Counted from the stretch's first letter, positions 26,103 through 36,992 are shown. The stretch is DNA of 64,000 bases from Aquabacter cavernae (GCF_003993795.1 NZ_RWKV01000001.1:230599-294598), one strand, 5' to 3'. Notes: generated from the sequence alone by a model not told the origin. Numbers and translations are program-made.

Positions 26103-29100
26103 TTGATTTCCTTCTTTCTGCACCTCATCGGGCATGCGCCCCCGGCGTCCCTGTGGAGCGACCGCAAGCCGATCCGCGATGAACTTTTCAGCGTCGAACG
26201 ATTGGAAGAACACGCGCGCAGTCTCGCCCGCGCGCAGCCCGTCGAGCAGAGGCTCGCCAGAGGGCACTCACTTTCGGGACGTCTCGCGGACAATGGCGCG
26301 GCTTTGCTGGATGCCTATCGCGCAATCGCCCGGGCCATCGATGAAGGGGGAGCCATAACGCCCTCTGCAGAATGGCTGATCGACAACTATCATCTGGTCG
26401 AGAAGCAGATCCGGCAGATCCGCTCCGACCTGCCGCCGGGCTATTACCGCCAGCTTCCGAAGCTCGCCGCAGGGCCGTTCACGGGGTATCCGCGCGTCTT
26501 CGGGGTGGCCTGGGCCTTCGTGGCCCATACCGACAGCCGCTTTGATCCCGAGATGCTGAGGCGGTTCCTGAACGCCTATCAGGAGGTGCAGCCGCTGACC
26601 ATCGGCGAATTGTGGGCGGTCTCCATCACCCTGCGTATTGTCCTGGTGGAAAATCTGAGGCGCCTTGCCCGGCTGATCGTCGATGAGCGCGCCTCGCGTC
26701 GCGAGGCGGACGGACTTGCCGATCGGTTGCTCGGTGCCAGCGGGCATGTCCCCGAGCCGGTTCCGGCCGTGCTCGCCGCATACGAGCAGACAGCGCTGCC
26801 GGATGCGCTGGCTGTCCAGCTGGTGCATCGCCTGCGTGATCAGGATCCGCGGATCACCCCGGCGCTCACCTGGCTCGACCAGCGGCTGGCGGCACAGGGT
26901 ACGACCGCGGACGCCGTGGTGCGCGACGTGCAGCGCAGCCAGGGCGCGTCGAATGTCACGGTGCGCAATATCATCACCAGCCTGCGGCTCATCTCCGACG
27001 TGGACTGGAAGGACCTGTTCGAGCGCGTCAGCCTCGTGGACGGGGTGCTTGAAGCCGGAAGCACCTTCGAGGCCATGGATTTTCCGACGCGCAACCTCTA
27101 CCGCAGCGCCATTGAGGAACTGGGACGCGGCTCAGGCGTCACCGAGCTTGAGGTGGCGACGAGCGCCATTCGCGTCGCGGCGCGCGCCCACCCGACCTCG
27201 GACTCGGCCGGAGATATCCGTAGGGCAGATCCGGGCTACCATCTCCTGTCCGGCGGACGTCCCGCCTTCGAGGCCAATATCGGCTTCCGCCTGCCGCTCA
27301 GCAGCGTGTCTGCACGCCTGAACAGAGCCTTCGGCATCGTCGGCTATGCCGTCGCTGTCCTCTGCGCGGCGGGGCTGCTGCTGGCCTTGCCCCTCGCCGC
27401 GCTTGCCGGGATGGGTCTTGGTGCACTGATCCTGGGCATTTTGGCGGTCCTGGGCGTGATCCCGGCCATCGATGCGGCGGTCGCGCTGGTCAACCGAGCG
27501 GTCTCCCTCGGCTTCGGCGCGGTCGTCCTGCCCGCCCTGGAGCTTCGCGACGGCGTGCCGTCCCACCTGCGCACGCTGGTGGCGGTGCCGACGCTCCTGA
27601 CCACGCTTTCGTCCGTCGAAGAGCAGGTGGAGCACCTGGAAATCCATCATCTTGCCAGTCCCGAAGGCGATCTGCACTTCGCGCTGTTGTCCGACTGGAC
27701 CGACACCGAGAGAGAGCATGTGCCGGGCGATGAAGCGCTCGTCGCAGCCGCGCAGGCGGGCATCGACCGTCTCAACCAACGCTACGGCCCCGCGCCCGGT
27801 GGCCCCCGGTTCCTCCTGCTCCATCGCCGTCGCGTCTGGAACGCGGGAGAAGGCCGGTGGATGGGCTGGGAGCGCAAGCGCGGTAAGTTGCACGAACTGA
27901 ACCGCCTGCTGCGCGGCGCCACCGACACGACGTTCCAGAAGTCCCCCGTCGAGATCCCTGCGGACGTCCGATATGTGGTGACGCTGGATGCCGACACGCG
28001 GCTGCCGCGCGACACCGTCCGCCGACTTATCGGCAAGATGGCCCATCCCTTGAACCGCGCACGCTTCGACCCGGCGGCGGGACGAGTGGTCGAGGGCTAT
28101 GGCGTCCTCCAGCCGCGCGTCACGCCATCGCTTCCGGTCGGGCGTGAAGGCTCCCTGTTCCAGCGCACCTTCTCCAGCATGAGCGGCATCGACGCCTACG
28201 GCTCAGCGGTGTCCGACGTCTACCAGGACCTGTCCGGCGAAGGTTCTTACGCCGGAAAGGGCATTTACGACGTCGATGCCTTCGAGGCCTCGCTCGCCGG
28301 CCGCGTGCCGGACTCCACTTTGCTGAGCCACGATCTGTTCGAGGGCGTGTTCGCGCGCGCAGGCCTTGCCTCCGATGTGGAGGTGGTGGAGGAATTTCCC
28401 GCCCGCTACGACGTCAGCGCCCTGCGCCGCCACCGCTGGGCGCGGGGAGACTGGCAGCTTCTGCCCTGGATCCTGGGACGCGGCCCGCTGCCCGCCGGAA
28501 CCGATCCGGCCTATGGCGCCATCCCCGTGATGGGGCGCTGGAAGATGTTGGACAACCTGCGGCGCAGCCTCTCCGGGCCGTTCGCCGTTGCCGCCCTCGT
28601 CGTCGGATGGACGCTACCGTGGGCCGCCGCGCTCGCCTGGACCGCGTTCGTGGTCGTCACCCTCGCGCTGCCGAACATCATCCCGGTCGTCGCCGCCATC
28701 CTGCCCCGTCATGGCAGCATCACCCCCGCCAGCCACCTGCGCGCGCTCCTGGGCGACCTTCGCCTCGCGCTGCTCCAGTCCTTGCTCGCTCTGGTGTTCC
28801 TGGCCCACGAGGCGTGGCTGATGGGCGATGCGATCGGGCGCACCCTGTGGCGCCTGTGCGTGACGCGAAAGCATCTTCTGGAATGGGTTCCTGCCGCCCA
28901 GGCGAGCCTGTCGCGGCGGCTCGACCTTGCCGGATCCTATCGCCGAATGGCCGGCGCCCTCGTCATCGTGGCCATGGCGCTGATCGTCGCCGCGATCGCG
29001 GGGCATGGCGCCTGGCCGCTGGCAGGCGCCTTCGCGGCTTTGTGGATAGCCTCGCCGGCGGTAGCGCGCTGGATCAGCCTTCCTCCTCCGGCCGCCGGCA

Positions 29101-32100
29101 GCCAGCAGGTTTCTGATGCCGAGGCCCGCACCCTGCGCCTCACCGCCCGGCGGACATGGCGCTTCTTTGAAAGCTTCGTGACCTCGGCCGACAACATGCT
29201 TCCGCCGGACAATTTCCAGGAAGATCCGGAGCCTGTCCTGGCGCACCGGACGTCGCCCACCAATCTTGGCCTTTATCTGCTTTCAGTCGCCAGCGCCCGA
29301 GATTTCGGGTGGATCGGCACATACGAGGCCGTGGAGCGGCTGGAAGGGACGCTGGCGACCATGGGGGGCCTCGCCCGTTTCCGCGGTCACTTCTACAATT
29401 GGTACGACACGCGCGACCTGCGCCCGCTGGACCCGAAATACGTCTCCACCGTGGACAGCGGGAATCTCGCGGGTCATCTCATCGCGCTTGCCGGCGCGCT
29501 CCGGGAATGGCGCGTCTCAAGCCCCGATCCGGCGACACGCGGGTCGGGAATTGCGGATGCCCTCGATCTGGCGCGGGAGGAGGCGGCGCGCCTCAATGAT
29601 GGCCGCCGCACACAGACGGTCACTTTGCGCCAGTTGGACGACGCCCTGGCTGCACTGGCTCTCGCGGTGCGCGCGCCAGAGGAAGACGATCTGCCAGCGC
29701 ATCTCAACCTGCACGCCGCCGAGGCGGCCACGGTGCTCGACATGGCCCGCGCACTCGCCACGGAGCGCGGTGATGCGGCCGGCGCGGACATGCTGTTCTG
29801 GGCCGAGGCCAGCCTCCACGCCATCGAGACGCATCGCCGCGACTTCGCAAGCGGCGCGGACGCGCAAGCCGCCCTGGCGGCGCGCCTCGCGGCGCTCGAA
29901 GAAACAGCGCGCACCATGGCGGTGGCCATGGAGTTCGGCTTTCTCCTGGATCGGGAGCGCAATCTTCTGTCCATCGGCTTCCTGGCGCCGGAAGGCACGC
30001 TCGATCCCAGTTGCTACGATCTCCTGGCATCCGAAGCCCGGCTCGCGAGCTTCTTCGCCATCGCCAAAGGCGATATCCCGGCTCGCCACTGGTTCCGCCT
30101 GGGCCGCTCGGTGACGCCGGTCGCGCACGGCGCCGCCTTGATCTCGTGGTCCGGCTCCATGTTTGAATATTTGATGCCGTCCCTCGTCATGCGCGCGCCG
30201 GCAGGCAGCCTTCTCGACCAGACCAACCGCCTGATCGTCAAGCGCCAGATCGACTATGCGGCGAGCCTGGAACTGCCCTGGGGCATTTCGGAATCCGCCT
30301 ACAATGCGCGCAACCTGGAATTCACCTACCAATATTCCAATTTCGGCGTGCCAGGGCTCGGGCTGAAGCGCGGGCTGGGTGAGAACCGCGTCGTGGCGCC
30401 CTATGCCACCGCACTCGCCAGCATGGCCGACCCGCAGGCCGCTTGCGTCAACTTTGCCCGCCTGACGGAGATCGGGGGCCGCGGCCGCTATGGCTTCTAC
30501 GAAGCCCTGGACTACACGCCGAGCCGCCTTCCTGAAGGCGCAAGCCTCGCCATCGTTCGCGCCTTCATGGCGCATCACCAGGGCATGTCCATCGTTGCCA
30601 TCGCCGATACCCTTCTGGGGGGCATCATGCGCGCCCGCTTCCATGCAGAGCCCATGGTCCAGGCGACGGAGCTGCTGCTGCAGGAGCGCACGCCGCGCGA
30701 CGTTGCGGTGCTGCGCCCCTGGTCGACCGAGGTGAGGTCGGGCGCGCGGGCCAGAGAATTGGAACCCAACGGCAGCCGGCGTTTCTCCTCCGCCCAGCAG
30801 CCGACACCCGCGACGCATCTGCTCTCCAACGGACGCTACGCCGCGATGATCACCGCGGCGGGCTCCGGCTACAGCCGCTGGAACGGCTTTGCTGTCACGC
30901 GGTGGCGCGAGGACGCCACATGCGATGATTTCGGCTCCTACACGTTCATACGGGACGTGCGTAGCGGGGATGTCTGGTCCGCTGGCTTCCAGCCAAGCGG
31001 GGCCGAGCCCGACGCCTACCATGTCGCCTTCCACGAGGATCGCGCCGAGTTCGCGCGGCACGACGGCACCATCGAGACCACGCTGGACGTCCTCGTTTCC
31101 GCGGAGGACGACGCCGAAGTGCGGCGCGTGTCCATCTTCAATTTCGGCAATCGCGTGCGGGAACTGGAGATTACGTCCTATGCCGAGCTGAGCCTGGCGC
31201 CCCAGGCGTCCGACATCGCCCACCCGGCCTTCTCCAAGCTGTTCGTGGAAACGGAACACCTTCCCGACATCGGCGCTATTCTGGCCACGCGGCGCCGGCG
31301 CGCGCCATCGGAACCTGAAATATGGGCCGCGCATTTCAGCGTGCTGGAAGGTGACGCCGTGGGCGGCGTGGAGGTTGAAAGCGACCGGGCGCGCTTCCTC
31401 GGTCGTGGCCACGATGTCCGCACCCCCATCGCGGTGATCGACGGGCGCAGCCTCTCGAACACGATAGGCATCGTGCTCGACCCGATCTTCGCCTTGCGGC
31501 GGCGCGTGCGGATCGCGCCTGGCGCCGTGGCGCGCATCGCCTTCTGGACCATGGCCGCTTCCACCCGCGAGACGCTGCTGGACGGCGTCGACAGGCATCG
31601 TGACACCAATGCCTACGGGCGCGCGGCAACCCTCGCCTGGACACAGGCCCAGGTGGAGCTTCATCATCTGGGGATCTCGGCGGGGGATGCTGCGCTCTAC
31701 CAGCGCCTTGCGGGCTATGCCCTCTATGCCGCCCCGACGCTGCGCCCGGCATCCCCGACCATCCTGCGTGGCAGCGGTCCGCAATCGGGTCTCTGGGCGC
31801 AGAGCATCTCCGGCGACCTGCCGATCGTGCTGCTGCGCATTGCCGATATCGATAATCTCGACCTCGCCCATGAACTGCTGAAGGCGCACGAATACTGGCG
31901 CATGAAACAGTTCGCGGTGGATCTCGTAATCCTGAACGAGCGCCAGTCCTCCTACGTGCAAGACCTCCAGATCGCACTGGAAACGCTGGCCCGTACCAGT
32001 CAGTCGCACCCGCAGGCCGCACGGGATGGGCCGGTGGGACGGGTGTTCGTGCTGCGGGCCGATCTCATGCCGGTGGAAACAGGCCTGCTGCTGTCCTCCT

Positions 32101-34646
32101 CAGCCCGCGTCGTACTGGTGGCCCAGCGCGGCAGCCTTGCGGAACAGCTCGACCGGATCGTTGAAAACACGACCTCCGTAAAACGGCATCCCAAGCGCCC
32201 CGCGATGACTCCCGAGCTGCCCCCGCCTTTGCCGGAGCTGGAATTCTTCAACGGGCTCGGCGGTTTCGCCGACGGCGGGCGTGAATATGTGACGATCCTC
32301 GGCCCCGGTCAGTCGACGCCCGCCCCCTGGATCAACGTCATCGCCAATCCCGATTTCGGCTTCCAGGTGGCGAGCGAAGGCAACGGCTACACCTGGTCCC
32401 TAAACAGCCGGGAAAACCAGATCACGCCCTGGTCGAACGACCCCGTGGCTGACCAGGCGGGAGAAGCCTTCTATCTGCGCGACGACGACTCCGGCGCCGT
32501 GTGGACCCCCACCGCGCTGCCCATCCGAGACGAAGCCGCGACCTATGTGGCCCGTCATGGGCGGGGCTATAGTGCCTTCGCACATTCGGCCCATGGCATC
32601 GCCGCGGACCTCGTTCAGTTCGTGCCCTTCGAGGGCTCCATCAAGATATCCCGCCTCACATTGCGGAACCTGTCGAGCCGCCCCCGGCAACTCTCGCTAA
32701 CCGCCTATGCAGAATGGGTGCTCGGCCAGTCGCGTTCCGCCACCGCCCCCTTCGTGGCCACCGCCATCGATCCCGATACCGGTGCCATGTTCGCGCGCAA
32801 TCCCTGGAATGCCGACTTCGGATCGCGCGTCGCATTCCTCGACATGGGCGGTCATCAGGCGGGCTGGACCGGCGACCGCCGGGAATTCATCGGCCGCAAC
32901 GGGACCTTGGCCGATCCGGCCGCGCTGCGAAGCGCCGCCCCACTTTCCAATGCGGTGGGGGCGGGCCTTGACCCGTGCGGCGCCATGAGGACGCGGATTG
33001 TGTTGCCGCCACTCGGCAGCGCCGAGATCACCGTTTTCATCGGCGAGGCGGCCGACACGCAGGGCGCGCGCGATCTGATCCGCCACTATCGCGCCGCCGA
33101 TCTTGGCGCGGTTCTCACCGAAGTGACCGATAATTGGGACGGCATCCTGGGCACGGTGAAGGTCCGCACGCCGGATCGCGCCATGGACATCATGCTGAAC
33201 GGCTGGCTGCTCTACCAGACCTTGGCCTGCCGGGTCTGGGCGCGCTCCGCCTTTTATCAAGCGAGCGGCGCCTACGGCTTCCGCGACCAGATACAAGACG
33301 GCATGGCGCTCGTCGCCATCCGTCCGGACTTGACGCGGGCCCATCTGCTGCGCGCCGCCGCACGGCAGTTCGTGGAAGGCGACGTCCAGCATTGGTGGCT
33401 GCCCCATTCCGGACGGGGCGTGCGCACGCGCATTTCGGACGATCGCGCGTGGCTGGCCTATGCCACCGCCCACTATGTGAGCGTAACCGCGGACGCCGGC
33501 ATCCTCGACGAACAGGTGCCTTTCCTGGAAGGTCAGAAGCTCGCCCCGGGCGAGCACGAGAACTTCTTCCCACCCGGCATCTCGGATGAGACCGCGTCCC
33601 TGTTCGAGCATTGCGCCCGCGCGCTCGACCGGAGCCTTGCGCTGGGCCGCCATGGCTTGCCTCTCATGGGCACGGGCGACTGGAACGACGGCATGAACCG
33701 CGTGGGGGAGGGCGGGGAGGGCGAGAGCGTCTGGCTCGGCTGGTTCCTGCATGCCGCCCTCACTCGCTTCGCCCCGCTGGCGGACGCACGCGGCGATACA
33801 GACCGCGCGGTCAGATGGCGGGCTCATGCGGCCGGCCTTAAGCTAGCCCTGGAATCCAAGGCCTGGGATGGCGACTGGTACCGGCGCGGTTTCTTCGACG
33901 ATGGAACCCCGCTCGGTTCGGCCATGAACCAGGAGTGCCGCATCGACTCCATCGCGCAATCCTGGGCGGTCTTATCGGGCGTATCCGAGCCTGGACGGGC
34001 CCAGCGTGCCATGGCTGCGGTGGAGCGGGAACTGATCCGGCCGGGAGACGGCCTCGCCCTCCTGTTTACCCCGCCGTTCGACAAGACGCCGCTCGATCCC
34101 GGCTACATCAAGGGTTATCCGCCGGGGATTCGGGAGAATGGCGGCCAATACACCCATGCAGCGCTCTGGTCGGTGATGGCGTTCGCAGCGCTGGGAGAGG
34201 GAGACAAAGCAGCCGCGCTGTTTTCGATGCTCAACCCCATCAATCATGCCCGCAGTCGTTCGGAAGTTCTGCGCTACAAGGTGGAGCCCTATGTCCTCGC
34301 TGCCGACATCTATGCCGAACCGCCCCATACCGGGCGAGGCGGCTGGACCTGGTACACCGGCTCCGCTGGCTGGATGCAGCGGGCGGGCATGGAGAGCATC
34401 CTCGGGCTTCGGAGGCACGGGAGTGCATTAAGTTTGAACCCGTGCATTCCCCGATCATGGCCTCGGTTTGAGATGACGGTCCGCCATGGTTCTGCGCAAT
34501 ACCTTATCTGCGTCGAAAACCCCTCCGGGGTAGGCCACGGCCTCGTCTCCGCCGAAATAAATGGGGTCGCGATCGGAGTGTCCCCTTTGCTTATTCCTCT
34601 CGACGCTGGCGCCGGATTTCACTCCGTCACGGTGACGCTTGGATGA
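26103..34646 (+). CDS. ndvB: cyclic beta-1,2-glucan synthase
   Basis: 2,847 residues, full length for the NdvB/ChvB family. It builds cyclic beta-1,2-glucan in the inner membrane from UDP-glucose and moves it towards the periplasm, where it serves in osmoadaptation and host interaction. Membrane segments occur near residues 409-470 and again near 820-990. The GT84 transferase region carries LDADTRLPRDTV near residue 629. The glucoamylase-like part includes GHFYNWYDT (about 1,095) and GISESAYNARN (about 1,393). The C-terminal GH94-like phosphorylase part has GDWNDGMNRVGEGGEGES near 2,525 and GGWTWYTGSAGWM near 2,745, which sets ring size. No in-frame ATG lies near the start, so a TTG at 26103 is the likely initiator. 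Its place inside a mobile element is unusual. Confidence 0.92.
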   Translation: MISFFLHLIGHAPPASLWSDRKPIRDELFSVERLEEHARSLARAQPVEQRLARGHSLSGRLADNGAALLDAYRAIARAIDEGGAITPSAEWLIDNYHLVEKQIRQIRSDLPPGYYRQLPKLAAGPFTGYPRVFGVAWAFVAHTDSRFDPEMLRRFLNAYQEVQPLTIGELWAVSITLRIVLVENLRRLARLIVDERASRREADGLADRLLGASGHVPEPVPAVLAAYEQTALPDALAVQLVHRLRDQDPRITPALTWLDQRLAAQGTTADAVVRDVQRSQGASNVTVRNIITSLRLISDVDWKDLFERVSLVDGVLEAGSTFEAMDFPTRNLYRSAIEELGRGSGVTELEVATSAIRVAARAHPTSDSAGDIRRADPGYHLLSGGRPAFEANIGFRLPLSSVSARLNRAFGIVGYAVAVLCAAGLLLALPLAALAGMGLGALILGILAVLGVIPAIDAAVALVNRAVSLGFGAVVLPALELRDGVPSHLRTLVAVPTLLTTLSSVEEQVEHLEIHHLASPEGDLHFALLSDWTDTEREHVPGDEALVAAAQAGIDRLNQRYGPAPGGPRFLLLHRRRVWNAGEGRWMGWERKRGKLHELNRLLRGATDTTFQKSPVEIPADVRYVVTLDADTRLPRDTVRRLIGKMAHPLNRARFDPAAGRVVEGYGVLQPRVTPSLPVGREGSLFQRTFSSMSGIDAYGSAVSDVYQDLSGEGSYAGKGIYDVDAFEASLAGRVPDSTLLSHDLFEGVFARAGLASDVEVVEEFPARYDVSALRRHRWARGDWQLLPWILGRGPLPAGTDPAYGAIPVMGRWKMLDNLRRSLSGPFAVAALVVGWTLPWAAALAWTAFVVVTLALPNIIPVVAAILPRHGSITPASHLRALLGDLRLALLQSLLALVFLAHEAWLMGDAIGRTLWRLCVTRKHLLEWVPAAQASLSRRLDLAGSYRRMAGALVIVAMALIVAAIAGHGAWPLAGAFAALWIASPAVARWISLPPPAAGSQQVSDAEARTLRLTARRTWRFFESFVTSADNMLPPDNFQEDPEPVLAHRTSPTNLGLYLLSVASARDFGWIGTYEAVERLEGTLATMGGLARFRGHFYNWYDTRDLRPLDPKYVSTVDSGNLAGHLIALAGALREWRVSSPDPATRGSGIADALDLAREEAARLNDGRRTQTVTLRQLDDALAALALAVRAPEEDDLPAHLNLHAAEAATVLDMARALATERGDAAGADMLFWAEASLHAIETHRRDFASGADAQAALAARLAALEETARTMAVAMEFGFLLDRERNLLSIGFLAPEGTLDPSCYDLLASEARLASFFAIAKGDIPARHWFRLGRSVTPVAHGAALISWSGSMFEYLMPSLVMRAPAGSLLDQTNRLIVKRQIDYAASLELPWGISESAYNARNLEFTYQYSNFGVPGLGLKRGLGENRVVAPYATALASMADPQAACVNFARLTEIGGRGRYGFYEALDYTPSRLPEGASLAIVRAFMAHHQGMSIVAIADTLLGGIMRARFHAEPMVQATELLLQERTPRDVAVLRPWSTEVRSGARARELEPNGSRRFSSAQQPTPATHLLSNGRYAAMITAAGSGYSRWNGFAVTRWREDATCDDFGSYTFIRDVRSGDVWSAGFQPSGAEPDAYHVAFHEDRAEFARHDGTIETTLDVLVSAEDDAEVRRVSIFNFGNRVRELEITSYAELSLAPQASDIAHPAFSKLFVETEHLPDIGAILATRRRRAPSEPEIWAAHFSVLEGDAVGGVEVESDRARFLGRGHDVRTPIAVIDGRSLSNTIGIVLDPIFALRRRVRIAPGAVARIAFWTMAASTRETLLDGVDRHRDTNAYGRAATLAWTQAQVELHHLGISAGDAALYQRLAGYALYAAPTLRPASPTILRGSGPQSGLWAQSISGDLPIVLLRIADIDNLDLAHELLKAHEYWRMKQFAVDLVILNERQSSYVQDLQIALETLARTSQSHPQAARDGPVGRVFVLRADLMPVETGLLLSSSARVVLVAQRGSLAEQLDRIVENTTSVKRHPKRPAMTPELPPPLPELEFFNGLGGFADGGREYVTILGPGQSTPAPWINVIANPDFGFQVASEGNGYTWSLNSRENQITPWSNDPVADQAGEAFYLRDDDSGAVWTPTALPIRDEAATYVARHGRGYSAFAHSAHGIAADLVQFVPFEGSIKISRLTLRNLSSRPRQLSLTAYAEWVLGQSRSATAPFVATAIDPDTGAMFARNPWNADFGSRVAFLDMGGHQAGWTGDRREFIGRNGTLADPAALRSAAPLSNAVGAGLDPCGAMRTRIVLPPLGSAEITVFIGEAADTQGARDLIRHYRAADLGAVLTEVTDNWDGILGTVKVRTPDRAMDIMLNGWLLYQTLACRVWARSAFYQASGAYGFRDQIQDGMALVAIRPDLTRAHLLRAAARQFVEGDVQHWWLPHSGRGVRTRISDDRAWLAYATAHYVSVTADAGILDEQVPFLEGQKLAPGEHENFFPPGISDETASLFEHCARALDRSLALGRHGLPLMGTGDWNDGMNRVGEGGEGESVWLGWFLHAALTRFAPLADARGDTDRAVRWRAHAAGLKLALESKAWDGDWYRRGFFDDGTPLGSAMNQECRIDSIAQSWAVLSGVSEPGRAQRAMAAVERELIRPGDGLALLFTPPFDKTPLDPGYIKGYPPGIRENGGQYTHAALWSVMAFAALGEGDKAAALFSMLNPINHARSRSEVLRYKVEPYVLAADIYAEPPHTGRGGWTWYTGSAGWMQRAGMESILGLRRHGSALSLNPCIPRSWPRFEMTVRHGSAQYLICVENPSGVGHGLVSAEINGVAIGVSPLLIPLDAGAGFHSVTVTLG

Positions 34647-35092
34647 AGATCGCTCGAGCTAAAATGCGGATACCTTCGTGGAAATTTATAGTGTTTGCTT
34701 GCGGGTTACTCGCGAGTTCTTCCGATGCTGCGGGCGCCGACTGCCTTTCCTACTCTACTCCGGTGCAGCTCGAAGGGGTTTTGGAAAGATTGCACACGCC
34801 CGGCTTTCCAGCGTTGGCGGGCACCGGAAAGAGCAGGAGCGACACGACTTTCATTCTCCGTCTGTCAAAGCCCGTCTGCCTGTATGAGGATGTCCAGAAT
34901 GCGCAAAACTTTGCAAACCCGCGCATTACAGCCGTGGAAGCCCGCTTCGTTGAAAGCGATTTCAAGACGGCTCTTCTGCGCGAGGGACGGACCGTGATGC
35001 TGTGGGGAGAGCTGATTCCGGGTAACTCCGTGACAAGCCGTCTCCCGGTTTTGTTGATGAAATCAAGCTTCAGAAAATCCAACGTCAATTGA
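34643..35092 (+). CDS. DUF4431-like secreted protein
   Basis: 149 residues; its ATG overlaps the glucan synthase stop (ATGA), so it is coupled to that gene. A basic start and hydrophobic stretch (FIVFACGLLASSSDAAGA) form a signal peptide. The mature part (VQLEGVLERL, ILRLSKPVCLYE) resembles DUF4431, a small beta-barrel. Function unknown. Coupling to glucan synthesis may be chance. Confidence 0.65.
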   Translation: MKIARAKMRIPSWKFIVFACGLLASSSDAAGADCLSYSTPVQLEGVLERLHTPGFPALAGTGKSRSDTTFILRLSKPVCLYEDVQNAQNFANPRITAVEARFVESDFKTALLREGRTVMLWGELIPGNSVTSRLPVLLMKSSFRKSNVN

Positions 35093-35303
35093 CGGCGGAA
35101 ATCTGAGGTACTTTTCTATTTATTCCGTTAGGCCGGTATGTCAGCCGACCACATGACGATTTGCGCTCTAAGAGACCAGAGCTTTTCTGGTGGCTTGAAC
35201 GAAAAGGTGTCTGAGGTGAACTGCGCCAATACAACTGCCCGTCGCGGCTGACGCGCCCAATCGGACCGTGACTATCCCCCACCACGTGTGCGATGCTGTG
35301 AAG

Positions 35304-35621
35304 ATGGCGCAGACGATGTCACAGCGCGGGGAAGCCGCGGGCCAAATGAACTCCGCTCTCGACCAGTGGGATGAGGAAGGCGGCGCACCGGCCATGCCTT
35401 GGCCATTGCGGCCGGACATGGATCATCTGTCGGACATGGAGCGTCGCATTTTGGAAAGTCTCGGCGCTGCTTTGGTCGGAGAGTGGGGCAGCCTTCAGAC
35501 CGACATCCAGAGAGCCATTTTTCATCGCTTAGCTTCGGACACGGCGCACGGTGGCGATGAGCTGAAAGCCCAGGTCGCGCGCTTCCTGCATGATCACAAG
35601 AGCGTCTACCCGGCGCCCTAA
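35304..35621 (+). CDS. hypothetical protein
   Basis: 105 residues from ATG 35304; a GTG at 35268 in the same frame is an alternative start. MNSALDQWDEEGGAPAM and the helical remainder (MERRILESLGAALVGEW) look coding, and codon use is like the neighbours. Cytoplasmic, no family recognised. Confidence 0.5.
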   Translation: MAQTMSQRGEAAGQMNSALDQWDEEGGAPAMPWPLRPDMDHLSDMERRILESLGAALVGEWGSLQTDIQRAIFHRLASDTAHGGDELKAQVARFLHDHKSVYPAP

Positions 35622-36429
35622 GCGCTTTGTCAGACGCAAGCGCTTGTCCTTTTGAGGACTTGACCGACTGCGGGAAAAGATCTGCCGATCACGATCGAAG
35701 GAGATGAGACGTGTGAAGAATGAGCAATAGCCTCTCACGGCTTCCGAAGAATCTTGCAGGCCGGTTCACGAATCCGTTATTTTGGTTTGTGCTCATAGAG
35801 GCCCTGTCCAGCATAAACTTTCTCCTCAGTACCCTGATCGCTATGTTTCTCACCAGCACAGTCTGAGTGATTTCGTTTTTCGCCTTCTGGAATATGCACG
35901 CAGTACTAAAGATCGGCGAGATCGGTTTATCGCGATCATTCAAGTGTTGGGTCCAACGACGGACTAATGGCGATTTTTTTCTTCGGAATCACCCTCGAAC
36001 TGAGTGGGAAGTCAACTGGGGGCGCACATCGGCCGCCAGCCTTTTTCAAGAAGGCTTCAGGTCACTGTAATTTGTATCGCGGCAATCAATTTAAGAGAAA
36101 TCGCTGTAATTTCTCTCCGCCACCATCCGCAAATGAAGGTCATTTGCGTTTTCGATAAGACAAAATCACTGCACGCGTTTCAAAATTCAAAAATTTTGAG
36201 ACATCTGAGGCGTGCAGCAATCACAATGACTTAGGCGTTTCATATCTTAGTCTCGAAAGTGTCGAGACACGGCTCGCGGCATTACACCCTCACAGGCTTC
36301 GCTCGGCGAGCCACCTTTGCTGGCATGTGGGCATTGAATGAGGATGAGGTAGGTTAGCGCAGGCTGCGAAATCCTCCCTTGCGTGCGGTAGTAAACTTGC
36401 CTACTTTTGGACAAAGGGAGAACCGTCTG
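35622..36429. other. gene-poor, AT-richer stretch
   Basis: About 0.8 kb without a supported gene; open frames are short on both strands and none has a recognisable product. It separates the stress/glucan block from the defence block and may be a recombination boundary. Confidence 0.45.
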
Positions 36430-36711
36430 ATGGCCAACGTCGAGAAGGTGAGTGTCGCGCTCACTCCGGAAATGGCGGCGATGATGCGCGAGGCGGTGGA
36501 CACCGGCGAGTACGCGTCGGCGAGCGAGGTCATGCGCGAGGCGTTGCGCGATTGGAAGCATCGGCGGGCTCAGCGTGCCAAGGCCGTCGAAGAATTGGGC
36601 CGCTTGTGGGATGCTGGTATGGGCAGCGGGCCGGCCGTGGATGGCGAGGAAGCCTTTGCCAGAATTAAGAAGAAGCTCGACGCCAAGATTGTCCAGCGTG
36701 GAGAAGAATGA
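36430..36711 (+). CDS. parD: ParD-family antitoxin
   Basis: 93 residues from ATG 36430 with GGGAG upstream. VEKVSVALTPEMAAMMREAV and YASASEVMREALRDW form the ribbon-helix-helix DNA-binding and dimer domain. The acidic and basic C-terminal tail (FARIKKKLDA) wraps the toxin in this family. It neutralises the ParE-like product of the next gene and autorepresses the pair. Confidence 0.9.
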   Translation: MANVEKVSVALTPEMAAMMREAVDTGEYASASEVMREALRDWKHRRAQRAKAVEELGRLWDAGMGSGPAVDGEEAFARIKKKLDAKIVQRGEE

Positions 36712-36992
36712 GTTACCGTCTTCGACCGCAAGCCGAGGCGGATATCGAGGCCATCACCCTTTATATCGCGGAAGACAACCCGTCGGCGGCCATACGCTGG
36801 TACGAAGAGTTGCACCGACATTGTCAGCAGATCGGAGACATGCCGGGCATCGGCGTTGCGAGGCCGAAGGTACGACCTGATCTGAGAAGCCTACCGGTCG
36901 GCAATTATTTGATTTTGTACCGTCAGGTCGATGAGGGGGCGGAGATCGTACGTGTCGTGCATGGGGCACGACAGTGGGAAGATATTCTCTAA
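36708..36992 (+). CDS. parE: ParE/RelE-family toxin
   Basis: 94 residues, starting in an ATGA overlap with the antitoxin gene. YRLRPQAEADIEAITLYIAE and LPVGNYLILYR followed by VRVVHGARQW are the hallmarks of ParE toxins, which poison DNA gyrase. The pair probably stabilises the element. Confidence 0.9.
   Translation: MSYRLRPQAEADIEAITLYIAEDNPSAAIRWYEELHRHCQQIGDMPGIGVARPKVRPDLRSLPVGNYLILYRQVDEGAEIVRVVHGARQWEDIL

Noticed and set aside
29517-32009. An 830-codon minus-strand frame inside the glucan synthase gene
   Set aside because: It lies wholly opposite a well-supported 2,847-residue enzyme and has no recognisable motif.
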